Source: Lachnospiraceae bacterium UBA7143 (lineage in GTDB: Bacteria; Bacillota; Clostridia; Lachnospirales; Lachnospiraceae). From it: a stretch of 64,000 bases of DNA. The notes below the pieces were generated by a model, which saw only the letters and a program-made list of their open reading frames with translations, was not told the DNA's origin and made no database searches. The position numbers and the translations under genes were made by a program. Of this stretch, positions 23,691 through 32,864 are shown one piece after another; the stretch's first letter is position 1; the number at the start of each line of letters is the position of its first letter. The stretch covers positions 178,006 to 242,005 of the forward strand of contig DKWV01000001.1 in NCBI GenBank assembly GCA_002491905.1, in the 5' to 3' direction.

Positions 23691-25211
23691 ATGAAGTGGT
23701 ATGAACTTGATAAAAAATATATCGTAAACTATATGCTGTTATCCATGCTGAGTCTCATATACATCTTTCCCATTGTTCTGATCAATCTATACTTTAAAGA
23801 TGATCTGGGATGGTCCTTAAGAGGAAGTATCGGACTGAAAGGCGACGGACGTCCGTTAGGTGAATATCTTGTTCTCGCGCTGTGCGGCGGTAACCCCGTG
23901 ACCGATACCGCGCCCCTTCCTTTAATCCTGTCAGTTTTGTTTTTATCATACACACTAATCCTGTATGCCAAAACCAACCTGGATTTTATTCCGAGTCCCT
24001 GCGCCCTGCTTACCGTATTACTGTTTATTATAACCAACCCCTTCGCGCTGGAATGCTTATCCTACAGATACGGTTCCCTGGTGATACTTGCGGCCCTCGC
24101 CATTCCGTTTCTTATGTTTTCCATACCGGGCACCGTCTCAAAATGGAAGAGTTTTGTCTACCCATCGCTTCTTAGCATAGCCCTGATGTCCCTTTATCAG
24201 CCGGCGCTCGGCATGTGTCTCGTGCTGTTTATCGTCGGCGTCTTTTTTGTACTATTTCAGGAAAAGAAGGTAAATTATATCCATGAGGGACTTCGGATTG
24301 CCGGGATCGGCTTCGGGGCCATTGCCTATAAACTGGTTATCGCCAATCATTATGTAGACCAATCTGACTGGCGGTATACCGCATCACAGACACTCGAATT
24401 AAAACCCGGATCCATCATCGCAATCTTTCAAAATATTTTCGCCGCCTGCAATTATGTAAGGGAATTTCTATCAGAAGCCGCTCTGTGGTATCAGGTCGTT
24501 TTAGTGCTGGTCATCGTACTGACAATGCTTTTAACTGTTGTGTGGTATTGTCAGAAAAGTGAAAAAAAGGGGTGGCGCAGAGTTATTGACATACTCTTTC
24601 TGCTTTTATCCCCTGTCTGCGTCCTTGTTTCTTCCTTTTTACCGCTGATGATCCTCAGACAGCAGACTCTGAAGCTCCGAATATTTATAGCGTTTGGCGG
24701 TTTCCTGCTCTATCTGGGAATCCTTCTTCTGTATTTCGTGAAAAAGCATCCGGCCTTTATACGTCCCTTAATGCTGCTGCTTATTTTGTGTAATCTCTAT
24801 CATTACACATATGTTTATTCCTATGGGAATGCCGTCAATAATCATAACGAATACGCAAAATACATTGCCTACCATGTCGTGAACGATCTGGAGACAATCA
24901 ATGCAGACGGTGAATTTACCCGTGTCTCCTTCATCGGGGAAATGCCCAGATCACAACGCACACAGATGTTTTGTGATAAATATCCCATGACCGGCGCGCT
25001 GCTCCCCCAGTACTTTACAAACGACGGGTGGATAGGCGGTGCCTATGTACTGCACTATCTGCAGGATGGCCTGACTCTGGAAGAAGGCACCGATGCAGAC
25101 AGACAGACTGTCGGCTCAGGAGAATCTGTGATGGCAAATTCGCTTTATTCCTGCTATGTGAACGCCGACAAAATCATCATTGTTTTTCATGATTCCACGG
25201 TGTCCGACTGA
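23691..25211 (+). CDS. GtrII-like membrane glucosyltransferase family protein
   Basis: A 506-residue protein with about 11 helices. The first outer loop has FKDDLGWSLRG (Asp37-Asp38) and then GDGRPLGEYL (about 51-60), the pattern of the GtrII-type glucosyltransferase domain, in which the acidic pair is thought to be catalytic. Such enzymes use undecaprenyl-phosphate sugars to modify surface polymers outside the membrane. An open frame reaches back to 23517, but the promoter at 23628-23656 lies inside it, and AAGGAG six to seven bases before the ATG at 23691 fixes the start. Its 3' end overlaps the end of the convergent NeuC-like gene by 25 bases. Confidence 0.8.
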   Translation: MKWYELDKKYIVNYMLLSMLSLIYIFPIVLINLYFKDDLGWSLRGSIGLKGDGRPLGEYLVLALCGGNPVTDTAPLPLILSVLFLSYTLILYAKTNLDFIPSPCALLTVLLFIITNPFALECLSYRYGSLVILAALAIPFLMFSIPGTVSKWKSFVYPSLLSIALMSLYQPALGMCLVLFIVGVFFVLFQEKKVNYIHEGLRIAGIGFGAIAYKLVIANHYVDQSDWRYTASQTLELKPGSIIAIFQNIFAACNYVREFLSEAALWYQVVLVLVIVLTMLLTVVWYCQKSEKKGWRRVIDILFLLLSPVCVLVSSFLPLMILRQQTLKLRIFIAFGGFLLYLGILLLYFVKKHPAFIRPLMLLLILCNLYHYTYVYSYGNAVNNHNEYAKYIAYHVVNDLETINADGEFTRVSFIGEMPRSQRTQMFCDKYPMTGALLPQYFTNDGWIGGAYVLHYLQDGLTLEEGTDADRQTVGSGESVMANSLYSCYVNADKIIIVFHDSTVSD

Positions 25212-26368
25212 ACACAGTCATAAAACTTCTTCTTTAGGTCAATGCCCCTGTCCAGCGCTTCTCCGATCACATCTACAATTCTCTGCGAAGTGCGGCATCC
25301 CTCATAGGGATTTTTCATGCCGCGGATACCGTCCTTAAACTCCGCAGACAGCGCCCGCATGAGCGCGCGTTCCATATCCGGCTCCTCGTTTTTGCAGTGA
25401 ATCACCGACTCCGCGCTGACTCTTCCCCTCTGCCGGTCCCCTATATCAACCGTAGGGATACCAAAGGATGGCGCCTCAATAATTCCGCTTGAGGAGTTGC
25501 CCACCACGGCATCGCAAAACTGTAACGCGCTTAAGTAGCGGAGCTGTCCAAGCGAGGTAAACGCCTTGCATCTGGTATGATTCTCTTCCACGTAATCGTC
25601 TATCATCTGATTGACAGTCCTGCCGTCCGGGTCCGCATTGGCTTTCGTGAAAATGACGTGCAGCTCTTCGTGCCGTTCAAGCACACGCAGCAGACTCCCA
25701 AACTGTTCTTCTGCCGTACTGTTTTCCAGCGTGACCGGATGGTAGGTCACCATAACCGTCGGCGAATGGAACGTAAACTGTATCGCGTCCTCCAGCGTTC
25801 TCCTGTCCAGCAGGGAAACCGATCTGGCATTTTCCACACCGAGAGCACCGACATTGTAAACATTCTGCGGCTGCTCCCCCAGCTGGATCACACGGTTCCT
25901 GTATTCCTGCGCCGCCGTAAAATGAAGATGGCTCATTTTCGTTATAGAGTGCCTGATTGCTTCATCCACCGCTCCTTCAGTGGTCTCTCCGCCGTGGATA
26001 TGCGCAATCGGTATTCTCGCCATCATAGCCGCTGTAGCCGCCATCAACGCCTCATAGCGATCCCCCAGGATTACAACGATATCAGGCCGCTTTCCCTCAA
26101 AATAATCGGCAAATCCCAGCAGCGCAACGCCCATCGACTTGGTTACCCCCGCACTTGTATCGGAAGACAGGAGCATTTCAATCTTTGCCGCAATCGGATA
26201 GCCGTCCTCCTCTATTTCCCGGTATGTCAGCCCAAACTCCGGGGACAGGTGCATCCCCGTCACCACCAGCTGCAGCTCCATCGTATCTGAATGATTCACT
26301 TTGTCAATCACCGGCTTTAACAGCCCATACTCGGCACGTGTGCCCGTCACAATACATATTTTTTTCAT
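25187..26368 (-). CDS. neuC: Hydrolysing UDP-GlcNAc-type 2-epimerase (NeuC/LegG family), set A
   Basis: A 393-residue GT-B-fold enzyme of the NeuC group: ICIVTGTRAEYGLLKPVI at the N-terminus, VTGMHLSPEFG, VILGDRYEALMAA, HIHGGETTEGAVDEAIRHSI and VGNSSSGIIEAPSFG near the UDP site. It releases UDP and inverts C2 to give ManNAc or, in legionaminic-type pathways, a 2,4-diacetamido analogue. The substrate cannot be told from sequence alone. It ends the leftward transcript and overlaps the NeuB gene by four bases (ATGA-type), so the two act in sequence. Confidence 0.9.
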   Translation of the reverse strand: MKKICIVTGTRAEYGLLKPVIDKVNHSDTMELQLVVTGMHLSPEFGLTYREIEEDGYPIAAKIEMLLSSDTSAGVTKSMGVALLGFADYFEGKRPDIVVILGDRYEALMAATAAMMARIPIAHIHGGETTEGAVDEAIRHSITKMSHLHFTAAQEYRNRVIQLGEQPQNVYNVGALGVENARSVSLLDRRTLEDAIQFTFHSPTVMVTYHPVTLENSTAEEQFGSLLRVLERHEELHVIFTKANADPDGRTVNQMIDDYVEENHTRCKAFTSLGQLRYLSALQFCDAVVGNSSSGIIEAPSFGIPTVDIGDRQRGRVSAESVIHCKNEEPDMERALMRALSAEFKDGIRGMKNPYEGCRTSQRIVDVIGEALDRGIDLKKKFYDCVQSDTVES

Positions 26369-27363
26369 AGCTCTATCATCTCATCCGCCGCGAAATCCCG
26401 CTTCGCCTTCTGTCCGATTACCTGATCCCATAGCATTGGAGACAGCCCCGTCCCCGGTCGTTTCGCCGTCAGGTTCTCCTCCGTAAAAATATCTCCCGCT
26501 TTTATCCCACATTTTGCAACAATACTCTTCCGCGCGACAGACATGTTCTTCTTCTCCGATGCGGAAGGCTCTTTCTTTCCACTCCCCAGAGCCTGCTCGA
26601 TATGCCTGACAGCCCTGACCATTTCCGCCAGCTCATCCGGCTCAAGGCTCGCCTTGTGATCCGGCCCTGCCATGTTTCTGTCCAGTGTAAAATGTTTTTC
26701 TATGACCTCCGCACCCAGCGCCGCCGCCGCAACGGCTGCCTCTATCCCCGGCGTGTGGTCGGAATATCCCACGGAGATCCCGATCCCCTCCTTTATGGTC
26801 TGCATCGCCCTCAGATTTACATCGGAAAAGGGTGTCGGATATTCCGTGTTGCAGTGCAGGACCGTGATGTCCGCCCCGCCGTTTTCCCGCAGCACGGCCA
26901 CTGCCTCACTGACCTCATCGAGAGTGCTCATGCCGCTGGAGAGAATAATCCGTCTCCCGGATTTTGCCGCCTCCTTAAGCAGCGGATAATTGGTAATCTC
27001 CCCGGAGGGTATCTTAATGATGCCGAGGCCGCACTCAACAAGATAATGCAGGCTGTCCAGATCAAACGGCGTCGAGAGAAACATGATATTCTTTTCACGG
27101 CAGTAGCTGATCAGTTCCCTGTGCATATCCGGCGTTAATTCCAGTTTCTTGAGCATGTCGAACTGCGATTCCTCCGCATCTGTGGTCTCCATCTGGTATG
27201 CCGCCTTCCCGGCATTTCTGCTGACAAGATTTTCCGTCTTAAAGGTCTGAAACTTGACGGCGTCTGCTCCCGCCGCAGCTGCCGCGTCTATCAGCTTTCT
27301 GGCCGTCTCAAGATTCCCGTTGTGATTAACCCCCGCCTCTGCTATAATAAATATTCTGTCCAT
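26365..27363 (-). CDS. neuB: NeuB-family nonulosonic acid synthase, set A
   Basis: A 332-residue TIM-barrel enzyme with a C-terminal SAF (antifreeze-like) domain. It starts IFIIAEAGVNHNG, then DAVKFQTFKTENLV, IKIPSGEITNYPLL, VLHCNTEYPTP, GYSDHTPG and EKHFTLD (metal ligands and PEP-binding residues). The SAF part (about 270-332) includes ARKSIVAKCGIKAGDIFTEE. The family condenses PEP with a six-carbon amino sugar to form sialic or legionaminic acid. A GTG start at 27396 has no ribosome site; the ATG at 27361-27363 fits the family's N-terminus, with AGGAGG 12-13 bases ahead. It forms a cassette with NeuC, deacetylase and NeuD genes. Confidence 0.92.
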   Translation of the reverse strand: MDRIFIIAEAGVNHNGNLETARKLIDAAAAAGADAVKFQTFKTENLVSRNAGKAAYQMETTDAEESQFDMLKKLELTPDMHRELISYCREKNIMFLSTPFDLDSLHYLVECGLGIIKIPSGEITNYPLLKEAAKSGRRIILSSGMSTLDEVSEAVAVLRENGGADITVLHCNTEYPTPFSDVNLRAMQTIKEGIGISVGYSDHTPGIEAAVAAAALGAEVIEKHFTLDRNMAGPDHKASLEPDELAEMVRAVRHIEQALGSGKKEPSASEKKNMSVARKSIVAKCGIKAGDIFTEENLTAKRPGTGLSPMLWDQVIGQKAKRDFAADEMIEL

Positions 27364-27392
27364 AAGCTTTGACAGCCCTCCTGTAGTCCAAC

Positions 27393-28331
27393 TCACGATT
27401 TAAGCTGCTTCATCTGTTTCACTATATACGCATGATTTTCCCTGGGCATCTCCAAAGCGCCCCGTCCCATTGTCTGCATATTTGCGCTGAATCCTATTTG
27501 AATATTCAGTTTGTCCATAACGCTTAGCGTGTCACTGTTATAATCATTACACGGATATGATGCCGTATCTGCCGAAACGCCATACGAAGCCAGTATATCC
27601 TTATTCTGCCTAAATTCATCCAACTGTTCGCTGTATGATAAAGCAGTCAGTCTGGTCGGATGCGTATGGGAATGTAATCCGATGATATGCTCCTCACTGC
27701 ATAATTGCCGGATATCATCAACTGAAAACCACAAATCATTTATAAACTGCTGTGCATGGTATCCCATTTTTTCCATCATGGCATCCATAACCCGGTCATA
27801 TGATTCTTCCCCCAAAACGATATCGCGGACATATCGAAATTTTTTATCATTGTAGGTATAAAATGTTGCATTCTTTTTATAGCTGTCATAGTCAAAGTTT
27901 TCTATGGCTTTTCCATAATCGATTTGCAGCTCCGCCTGCATTTCCTGAAGGCACTGAAAAAAGGTTTCATAAAACGTATCAACGTTGTCGAACATTTTAA
28001 ACCTAAAATGGTGATACACTTCCAGCGCACTTATGCCCCCATTCAGAGGCAGCGTATTAACAAACCAGAAAGCCGTCAGGCCTCTCGACCGCAATACCGG
28101 ATATGCGATATCATACTGGCATTTTAGCGTATCGTCAAATGTCACACACGCCTCGTCAGCATCCAGCTTGTTCCTCAATACTTTTTCATAAAATTCCCGC
28201 GCAGAAATCAGTTTGTAGCGATTCTGATAATAATCCAGGACTTCTTCCAATTCCTGCGCGTCCAAAGATCCCTGACATTTAATGTGCCTGTCCCCATCAT
28301 GAAAATGGTGAAACATAATACCGTGCATCAT
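27393..28331 (-). CDS. NodB-type polysaccharide deacetylase-like protein
   Basis: A 312-residue NodB-fold protein. Motif 1 is VTFDDTLK with Asp66-Asp67, and motif 2 is LHSHTHP, whose histidines bind the metal. The family removes N- or O-acetyl groups from amino sugars. There is no signal peptide or membrane helix, so it probably acts in the cytoplasm on a precursor rather than on the finished polymer. An insertion of about 100 residues sits between the motifs (roughly 110-200). It lies between NeuD and NeuB, so it may remove an acetyl group so that another acyl group can be added (inference). Confidence 0.78.
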   Translation of the reverse strand: MMHGIMFHHFHDGDRHIKCQGSLDAQELEEVLDYYQNRYKLISAREFYEKVLRNKLDADEACVTFDDTLKCQYDIAYPVLRSRGLTAFWFVNTLPLNGGISALEVYHHFRFKMFDNVDTFYETFFQCLQEMQAELQIDYGKAIENFDYDSYKKNATFYTYNDKKFRYVRDIVLGEESYDRVMDAMMEKMGYHAQQFINDLWFSVDDIRQLCSEEHIIGLHSHTHPTRLTALSYSEQLDEFRQNKDILASYGVSADTASYPCNDYNSDTLSVMDKLNIQIGFSANMQTMGRGALEMPRENHAYIVKQMKQLKS

Positions 28332-28349
28332 AGCGTTCGTTTCTCTCCT

Positions 28350-28976
28350 CTATCTCCGATTTTCTGCTACAGCCATATGGTTGTCCTTAATGTCTTTCCT
28401 CACCGTTGTTCCCGCTCCTATCAGGCAGCCTTTCCCAATGCTGATCCCCTGTATAACCGTTGCGCCTGCACCGACAAAGGAAGCGGCACCCACCTTCACG
28501 TTTCCGCACAGGACGCTTCCCACCGATATATGTGAAAAATCCCCGACTTCACAGTCATGCTCTATAATGGCGCCTGTATTAATGATACACATTTTACCCA
28601 CAGAGGCATTTGCATTGACAATACTGCTTTTTCCAATGAAACTTCCTTCCCCGATTCTGACATCCCCTGCCAGAACGGCCGACGGATCACAGATGACTGG
28701 CAGCGAAAAGCCAATTCTCTTTACCAGCTCCCACAATTTTTCCCGCAGGCCGGACTTCCCCATATATCCCACGCCTATTGCCGCGTTTGTGATACCGCTC
28801 CGAAATATCTGCTCCAGCTGTGCGTCACCGCCCAATCGGGGATATTTTGCATCCGGCATCTCTGAATCGTTTTCATTGACGACATATCCCGCGATCTCAT
28901 ACCGTTTCTCTCTTTCAATAATATCGGCAAGACTTTTTGCATGTCCGCCATTTCCCAGAATCACTATTTTTTCCAT
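28350..28976 (-). CDS. neuD: NeuD/PglD-like sugar O- or N-acyltransferase, set A
   Basis: About 208 residues: an N-terminal Rossmann-like part (KIVILGNGGHAKSLADI) and a C-terminal left-handed beta helix of hexapeptide repeats (from about residue 100), with the catalytic-type His in GAIIEHDCEVGDF. NeuD acetylates sialic acids, and PglD N-acetylates UDP-sugars using acetyl-CoA; which applies is not clear. A TTG at 28988 is an alternative start, but the ATG at 28974-28976 begins at the conserved MEKIVILG. It is the first gene of the NeuD-deacetylase-NeuB-NeuC block. Confidence 0.85.
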   Translation of the reverse strand: MEKIVILGNGGHAKSLADIIEREKRYEIAGYVVNENDSEMPDAKYPRLGGDAQLEQIFRSGITNAAIGVGYMGKSGLREKLWELVKRIGFSLPVICDPSAVLAGDVRIGEGSFIGKSSIVNANASVGKMCIINTGAIIEHDCEVGDFSHISVGSVLCGNVKVGAASFVGAGATVIQGISIGKGCLIGAGTTVRKDIKDNHMAVAENRR

Positions 28977-29007
28977 CCTGATGATCAACCCTCTTCTTTG
29001 CTGCTTC

Positions 29008-31035
29008 TCACTGTTCCCCTTCCACCCCGTATATCAGAACAGCTTCGTTTTCATACACGGTCCTGAAAGGCTCCGACAGTTTAAACGGCTGATCCGCCAC
29101 GCCGCCGGCCTCCTTAAAATACACCAGATAGTTTATGCCGAATGCCTCACAGTAGCCGTAACGGTCACTGTCGTTCCAATCATCGTCAAACAGACGGTTC
29201 ATCTCCTGCAGCCGTTCTTCCGCCTGGTCAAATCCGAAATTGCGAATCGAATATTCGTATCCCTCCAGATAACAGCGCCGTTCCCCAAATGCGGAAATTT
29301 CATGGAACGTTCCCCCGCCATAATAATTGGTTGCCATCATTGCATTTCTGTCCGTATGGTCTCTCAGAAAATCATACGCCGCAAATTTGAGGGCACGCTG
29401 GGGATCCGTCTCCAGATAGGATTCTTTCATGAAACATACCATCCGTTCCGGAAATACCGTCGCCATCTGGATTCCGTTCACCTGAAAAATGGCGAATACT
29501 GCTACAGCAGCACAAAACGCATTTCTATACACATTGCTCTTAATCAGCACAAAGGCCTTATCGAAACACAGGTAGCATACAAACGGTATCGCCGCAAACA
29601 GAAAGTAAAGCTGGGAATTACCTGACACATGAAACAGATAATATGCGCACAGCCCGCCTCCGGCAAAAATACCCGCAAAAACAAGATCGTCCCTTAAATC
29701 CTTTTTCCCAAAAAGAAATCTGACCAAATCAACGGCCACCGGTAATCCAAACGGAAGCAGGACGGTGAACGTTGCCAGAAGGGACGGCAGCAGAAACAGA
29801 GCTCTTCCCCCTATTCCGTAGACACCTGATTTTTCATATAAATCTGAAACTTCTCCCACATCTAAAACGGACAACAGAATGGAATCAGCGCTCCAATCCG
29901 AAAAATATCCCTGTGTGCCTGCCATAAAGAGGAAACGGTACATAACCGCAAAAACAAGGGCATTAATCATGGCAAAGGCAATCAGGCCGGCTCCCCGCAT
30001 CTTCCTTTTCACACACCGTACCCCTGTCCATACGCAGACAGCCAGGACATACAGTATCGCAAACGGTCCCTTCAGACCTGTCAGCACGAACAAAACGAGA
30101 ATCTGCTGCACCGTCCAGAGAAAATGTTCCTTCCCCGGCTTATGCTCCCCGGAAAAAGTCGGTTCCGCCTTCCGCAGATTCAGAAACAGCAGAATCAGAC
30201 AGGGTATCCCCAGACCGGCACCGTTCACATTCGAGAACATATGGTAATTCCATATTCCACTATTGACGGTAAAACCTATCATCGTCGCTGCCGACATCAC
30301 CGCTGCAAAACTTTTATTCTGAATTTCCCTGCCGTACAGCTCCCAAAAAGAAACCGCTATGACAAAGGGAAGGAACCAGATCTGATACTGCGCAAAGTAT
30401 ACCCATCCCTCCCCGCCAAAGATATATTTGGCAATCGCCAGAAACAGCGTTGAGAAGAAATGGTATCTGGCTTTTACCCCTGCGACCCTGATATCGCGAA
30501 AGGGAAAATCCGATGCCAGCTGGTTGATATTGCCTATCTGCCATGTGCAGTCCACAGAGCTGATGTCGACAGCGCGGGGCATACTAAAGTTTAAAGAATA
30601 TGCGCATAAATATACCGCCGCCAGCAGCACGAACAGAAACGGCAGATCTATGTTGTACCGCACTTCTTTCGGCGGTGTTTTCCTGTTTCTTTTTACAAAA
30701 TACCAGATGAGAAACGCTACGGTACAGCATGGATTAATATAAATAATCAACCGTCTTAGCCCAAGCACATACAGCGCAAACCATTCCGCAAAGATTACTG
30801 CCATGCCCGTAAAAAACCCCGAAAAGGCGGACATGAAAAAATTATCATAATCCTGTCGTAATATAAATTTATCAACAAATAATCCGGGACATAAAATCCA
30901 GAAAAACAGGTATGCGGCCATTTTCCAGGCAGCATACCGAACTATGGTTAGCCATAACGGAATACAGATCAAAACGATAATTATACCCTTGCCCAAGCGT
31001 CTGGAAAGGCCGTCGTCACTCTCCAACCAGTTCAT
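29008..31035 (-). CDS. Very large polytopic membrane protein, putative GT-C transferase
   Basis: A 675-residue protein with about 13 helices and a soluble C-terminal domain of about 120 residues. The first large outer loop (about residues 150-200) contains MPRAVDISSVDCTWQIGN followed by a YHFFST segment. The acidic positions suit a GT-C fold, although I cannot name the family; an oligosaccharide polymerase is the other possibility. The start overlaps the ABC transporter stop by 20 bases; GGAG five bases ahead of the ATG at 31033-31035 is better than for the TTG before it. Its neighbour is an exporter, so it probably acts on the exported lipid-linked glycan. Confidence 0.7.
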   Translation of the reverse strand: MNWLESDDGLSRRLGKGIIIVLICIPLWLTIVRYAAWKMAAYLFFWILCPGLFVDKFILRQDYDNFFMSAFSGFFTGMAVIFAEWFALYVLGLRRLIIYINPCCTVAFLIWYFVKRNRKTPPKEVRYNIDLPFLFVLLAAVYLCAYSLNFSMPRAVDISSVDCTWQIGNINQLASDFPFRDIRVAGVKARYHFFSTLFLAIAKYIFGGEGWVYFAQYQIWFLPFVIAVSFWELYGREIQNKSFAAVMSAATMIGFTVNSGIWNYHMFSNVNGAGLGIPCLILLFLNLRKAEPTFSGEHKPGKEHFLWTVQQILVLFVLTGLKGPFAILYVLAVCVWTGVRCVKRKMRGAGLIAFAMINALVFAVMYRFLFMAGTQGYFSDWSADSILLSVLDVGEVSDLYEKSGVYGIGGRALFLLPSLLATFTVLLPFGLPVAVDLVRFLFGKKDLRDDLVFAGIFAGGGLCAYYLFHVSGNSQLYFLFAAIPFVCYLCFDKAFVLIKSNVYRNAFCAAVAVFAIFQVNGIQMATVFPERMVCFMKESYLETDPQRALKFAAYDFLRDHTDRNAMMATNYYGGGTFHEISAFGERRCYLEGYEYSIRNFGFDQAEERLQEMNRLFDDDWNDSDRYGYCEAFGINYLVYFKEAGGVADQPFKLSEPFRTVYENEAVLIYGVEGEQ

Positions 31036-32809
31036 CAATTCTCCTCTCTACCGCTTTTCCGTCAACGATCTCATAAGCTACGTCACAGTTCCTGATCGTT
31101 GACAGTCTGTGCGCAATGATAACGAGAGTCTTTTCTCCCTGCAGGGCATCTATTGATTCCATGACGGCTGTCTCCGTCTCGGCATCCAACGCCGATGTCG
31201 CCTCATCCAGCACCAGAATCTGTGGATCAAGATATAAGGCACGCGCGATCGCCAGCCGCTGCCTCTGGCCTCCCGACATGCGTATGCCCCTCTCCCCGAC
31301 CATTGTATCCAGTCCTGCCGGCAGTCCCTCCACAAATTCCTTCAGCTGCGCTTTATCCAACGCTGCATAAATCTTTTCATCATCTATACTTTTTGCATCA
31401 ATACCAAACGCAATATTACTCCTTATGGTATCGTCTGTCATATAAATACTCTGTGGTACAAACCCGATCAGCTTCCCAAGCCCGTCGCCAATATCACGTA
31501 TATCGGTACCGTCTATGCAGACTCTGCCCTTTTGCGGTTCAAGCAGACCCAGTATCACATCTCCCAGAGTTGTCTTTCCCGCACCGGAATGTCCGACAAA
31601 CGCTACCGACTGTCCCTTTTTAATCTCCATATTCAATCCGTTCAGGACAGCCTCACTTCCCCCCGCATATTCCCATACGACATTTTCCACCGTAATACTC
31701 TTTTCAAACGAATAATTTTTCTGTTCTCCCGTTTCCCCCGTCGTCTTCTTTCCGTCTGACTCCGGCTTCTCATACTTCTTTAATTCCAGAATATTCCGAT
31801 AGGTTTCATCTGCCGCCGTCATATAAAAAATGCAGGTATTAAATCCGCTTGAAATTCTGCCAAGTGAGGGCATAATCCGAAAGGCCGCCATCGCAAAGGT
31901 AGAAAGCTGAGGAAGAAATGCCATCGCTGATTCCATACTAAGCACACGAATACAAACTGCAATAATAATACCCGTCACGCAGGTAGCTTCAATAATATAG
32001 GCAGGGGCTTCCGCCGCAAGCGTCTGGCTGACTGCCGCCTTCTGTCTGTGAACATAAGCATCCTCATATTCATCCAGGAAGTGTCTGGCACGCTTCATAA
32101 CCAAAACTTCTTTGATTCCATAAAAAAGCTGCAATGAATTTCGGCTCACAATAGAGCTATACTTAAACTGCTCTTCCCCATAATATTTTACTTTCTTCCG
32201 GAAAATTAACACGGCCAGGGCAACACAAAATATTGCCAGTACTATGATCGTCCCTGCAAGAACCGCGTCTGCGATGATCAGATACCCGCAAATACATATA
32301 ATGGTCAATATCTCTGCTAAAATTCGAAAAAACTGGCTTAATATCGTATACACCCCGGACACGCTTCCGCCACATCCTCTGAGTATATCTCCTACGGTAT
32401 TGTTTAAAAAGAAGGGATACCCCCGCTTTACATAGGAACGCATAATCCTGATAGACAACTCTCTTTGAACCTTGCAGGAATATTTGATACGCACATAGCT
32501 CAGTCCGGCCATATATATATTTTTAACAATGTATACCGCGATAACACCGGCCGCTGTCAGCATCATAAGCTGCCCGTTAGAAATTTGTGGGAAAAATGCA
32601 AGCAGCTTTTCTCCCGCCCAGCTACTCTTTATCGCGTCCGGGTCTATCATCACACTGATTAACGGCAGCACTGCAGATACTCCCACTGCCTCAAAAAGAG
32701 CTCCGAACAACGTCATTACAAATAAAACAACGGCCCACCCCTTCTGGGATTTTGAAAGTATCACTCTGAATTTGTCAAATAACAATTTTACGTTTTTCAA
32801 ACTGTTCAT
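31016..32809 (-). CDS. ABC exporter, MsbA/PglK-like (fused membrane and ATPase domains)
   Basis: A 597-residue half-transporter: six membrane helices in residues 1-320, then an ATPase domain with Walker A GHSGAGKTT, the MSGGQRQR signature, Walker B ILVLDEATSALD and the H-loop IAHRLSTI. By architecture and context it resembles PglK, which flips lipid-linked oligosaccharides for protein or surface glycosylation. The start at 32807-32809 is supported by GGGAG five to six bases ahead; the longer frame to 32851 lacks one. A paralogue (61683-63461) shares this layout and long matching stretches of the ATPase, so the two may export different products. Confidence 0.88.
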   Translation of the reverse strand: MNSLKNVKLLFDKFRVILSKSQKGWAVVLFVMTLFGALFEAVGVSAVLPLISVMIDPDAIKSSWAGEKLLAFFPQISNGQLMMLTAAGVIAVYIVKNIYMAGLSYVRIKYSCKVQRELSIRIMRSYVKRGYPFFLNNTVGDILRGCGGSVSGVYTILSQFFRILAEILTIICICGYLIIADAVLAGTIIVLAIFCVALAVLIFRKKVKYYGEEQFKYSSIVSRNSLQLFYGIKEVLVMKRARHFLDEYEDAYVHRQKAAVSQTLAAEAPAYIIEATCVTGIIIAVCIRVLSMESAMAFLPQLSTFAMAAFRIMPSLGRISSGFNTCIFYMTAADETYRNILELKKYEKPESDGKKTTGETGEQKNYSFEKSITVENVVWEYAGGSEAVLNGLNMEIKKGQSVAFVGHSGAGKTTLGDVILGLLEPQKGRVCIDGTDIRDIGDGLGKLIGFVPQSIYMTDDTIRSNIAFGIDAKSIDDEKIYAALDKAQLKEFVEGLPAGLDTMVGERGIRMSGGQRQRLAIARALYLDPQILVLDEATSALDAETETAVMESIDALQGEKTLVIIAHRLSTIRNCDVAYEIVDGKAVERRIDELVGE

Positions 32810-32864
32810 ATTATCTCCCTGCTCCCGCCAAAGCGCTTCCATTCTTTCCAATCAGGTCAATGGT

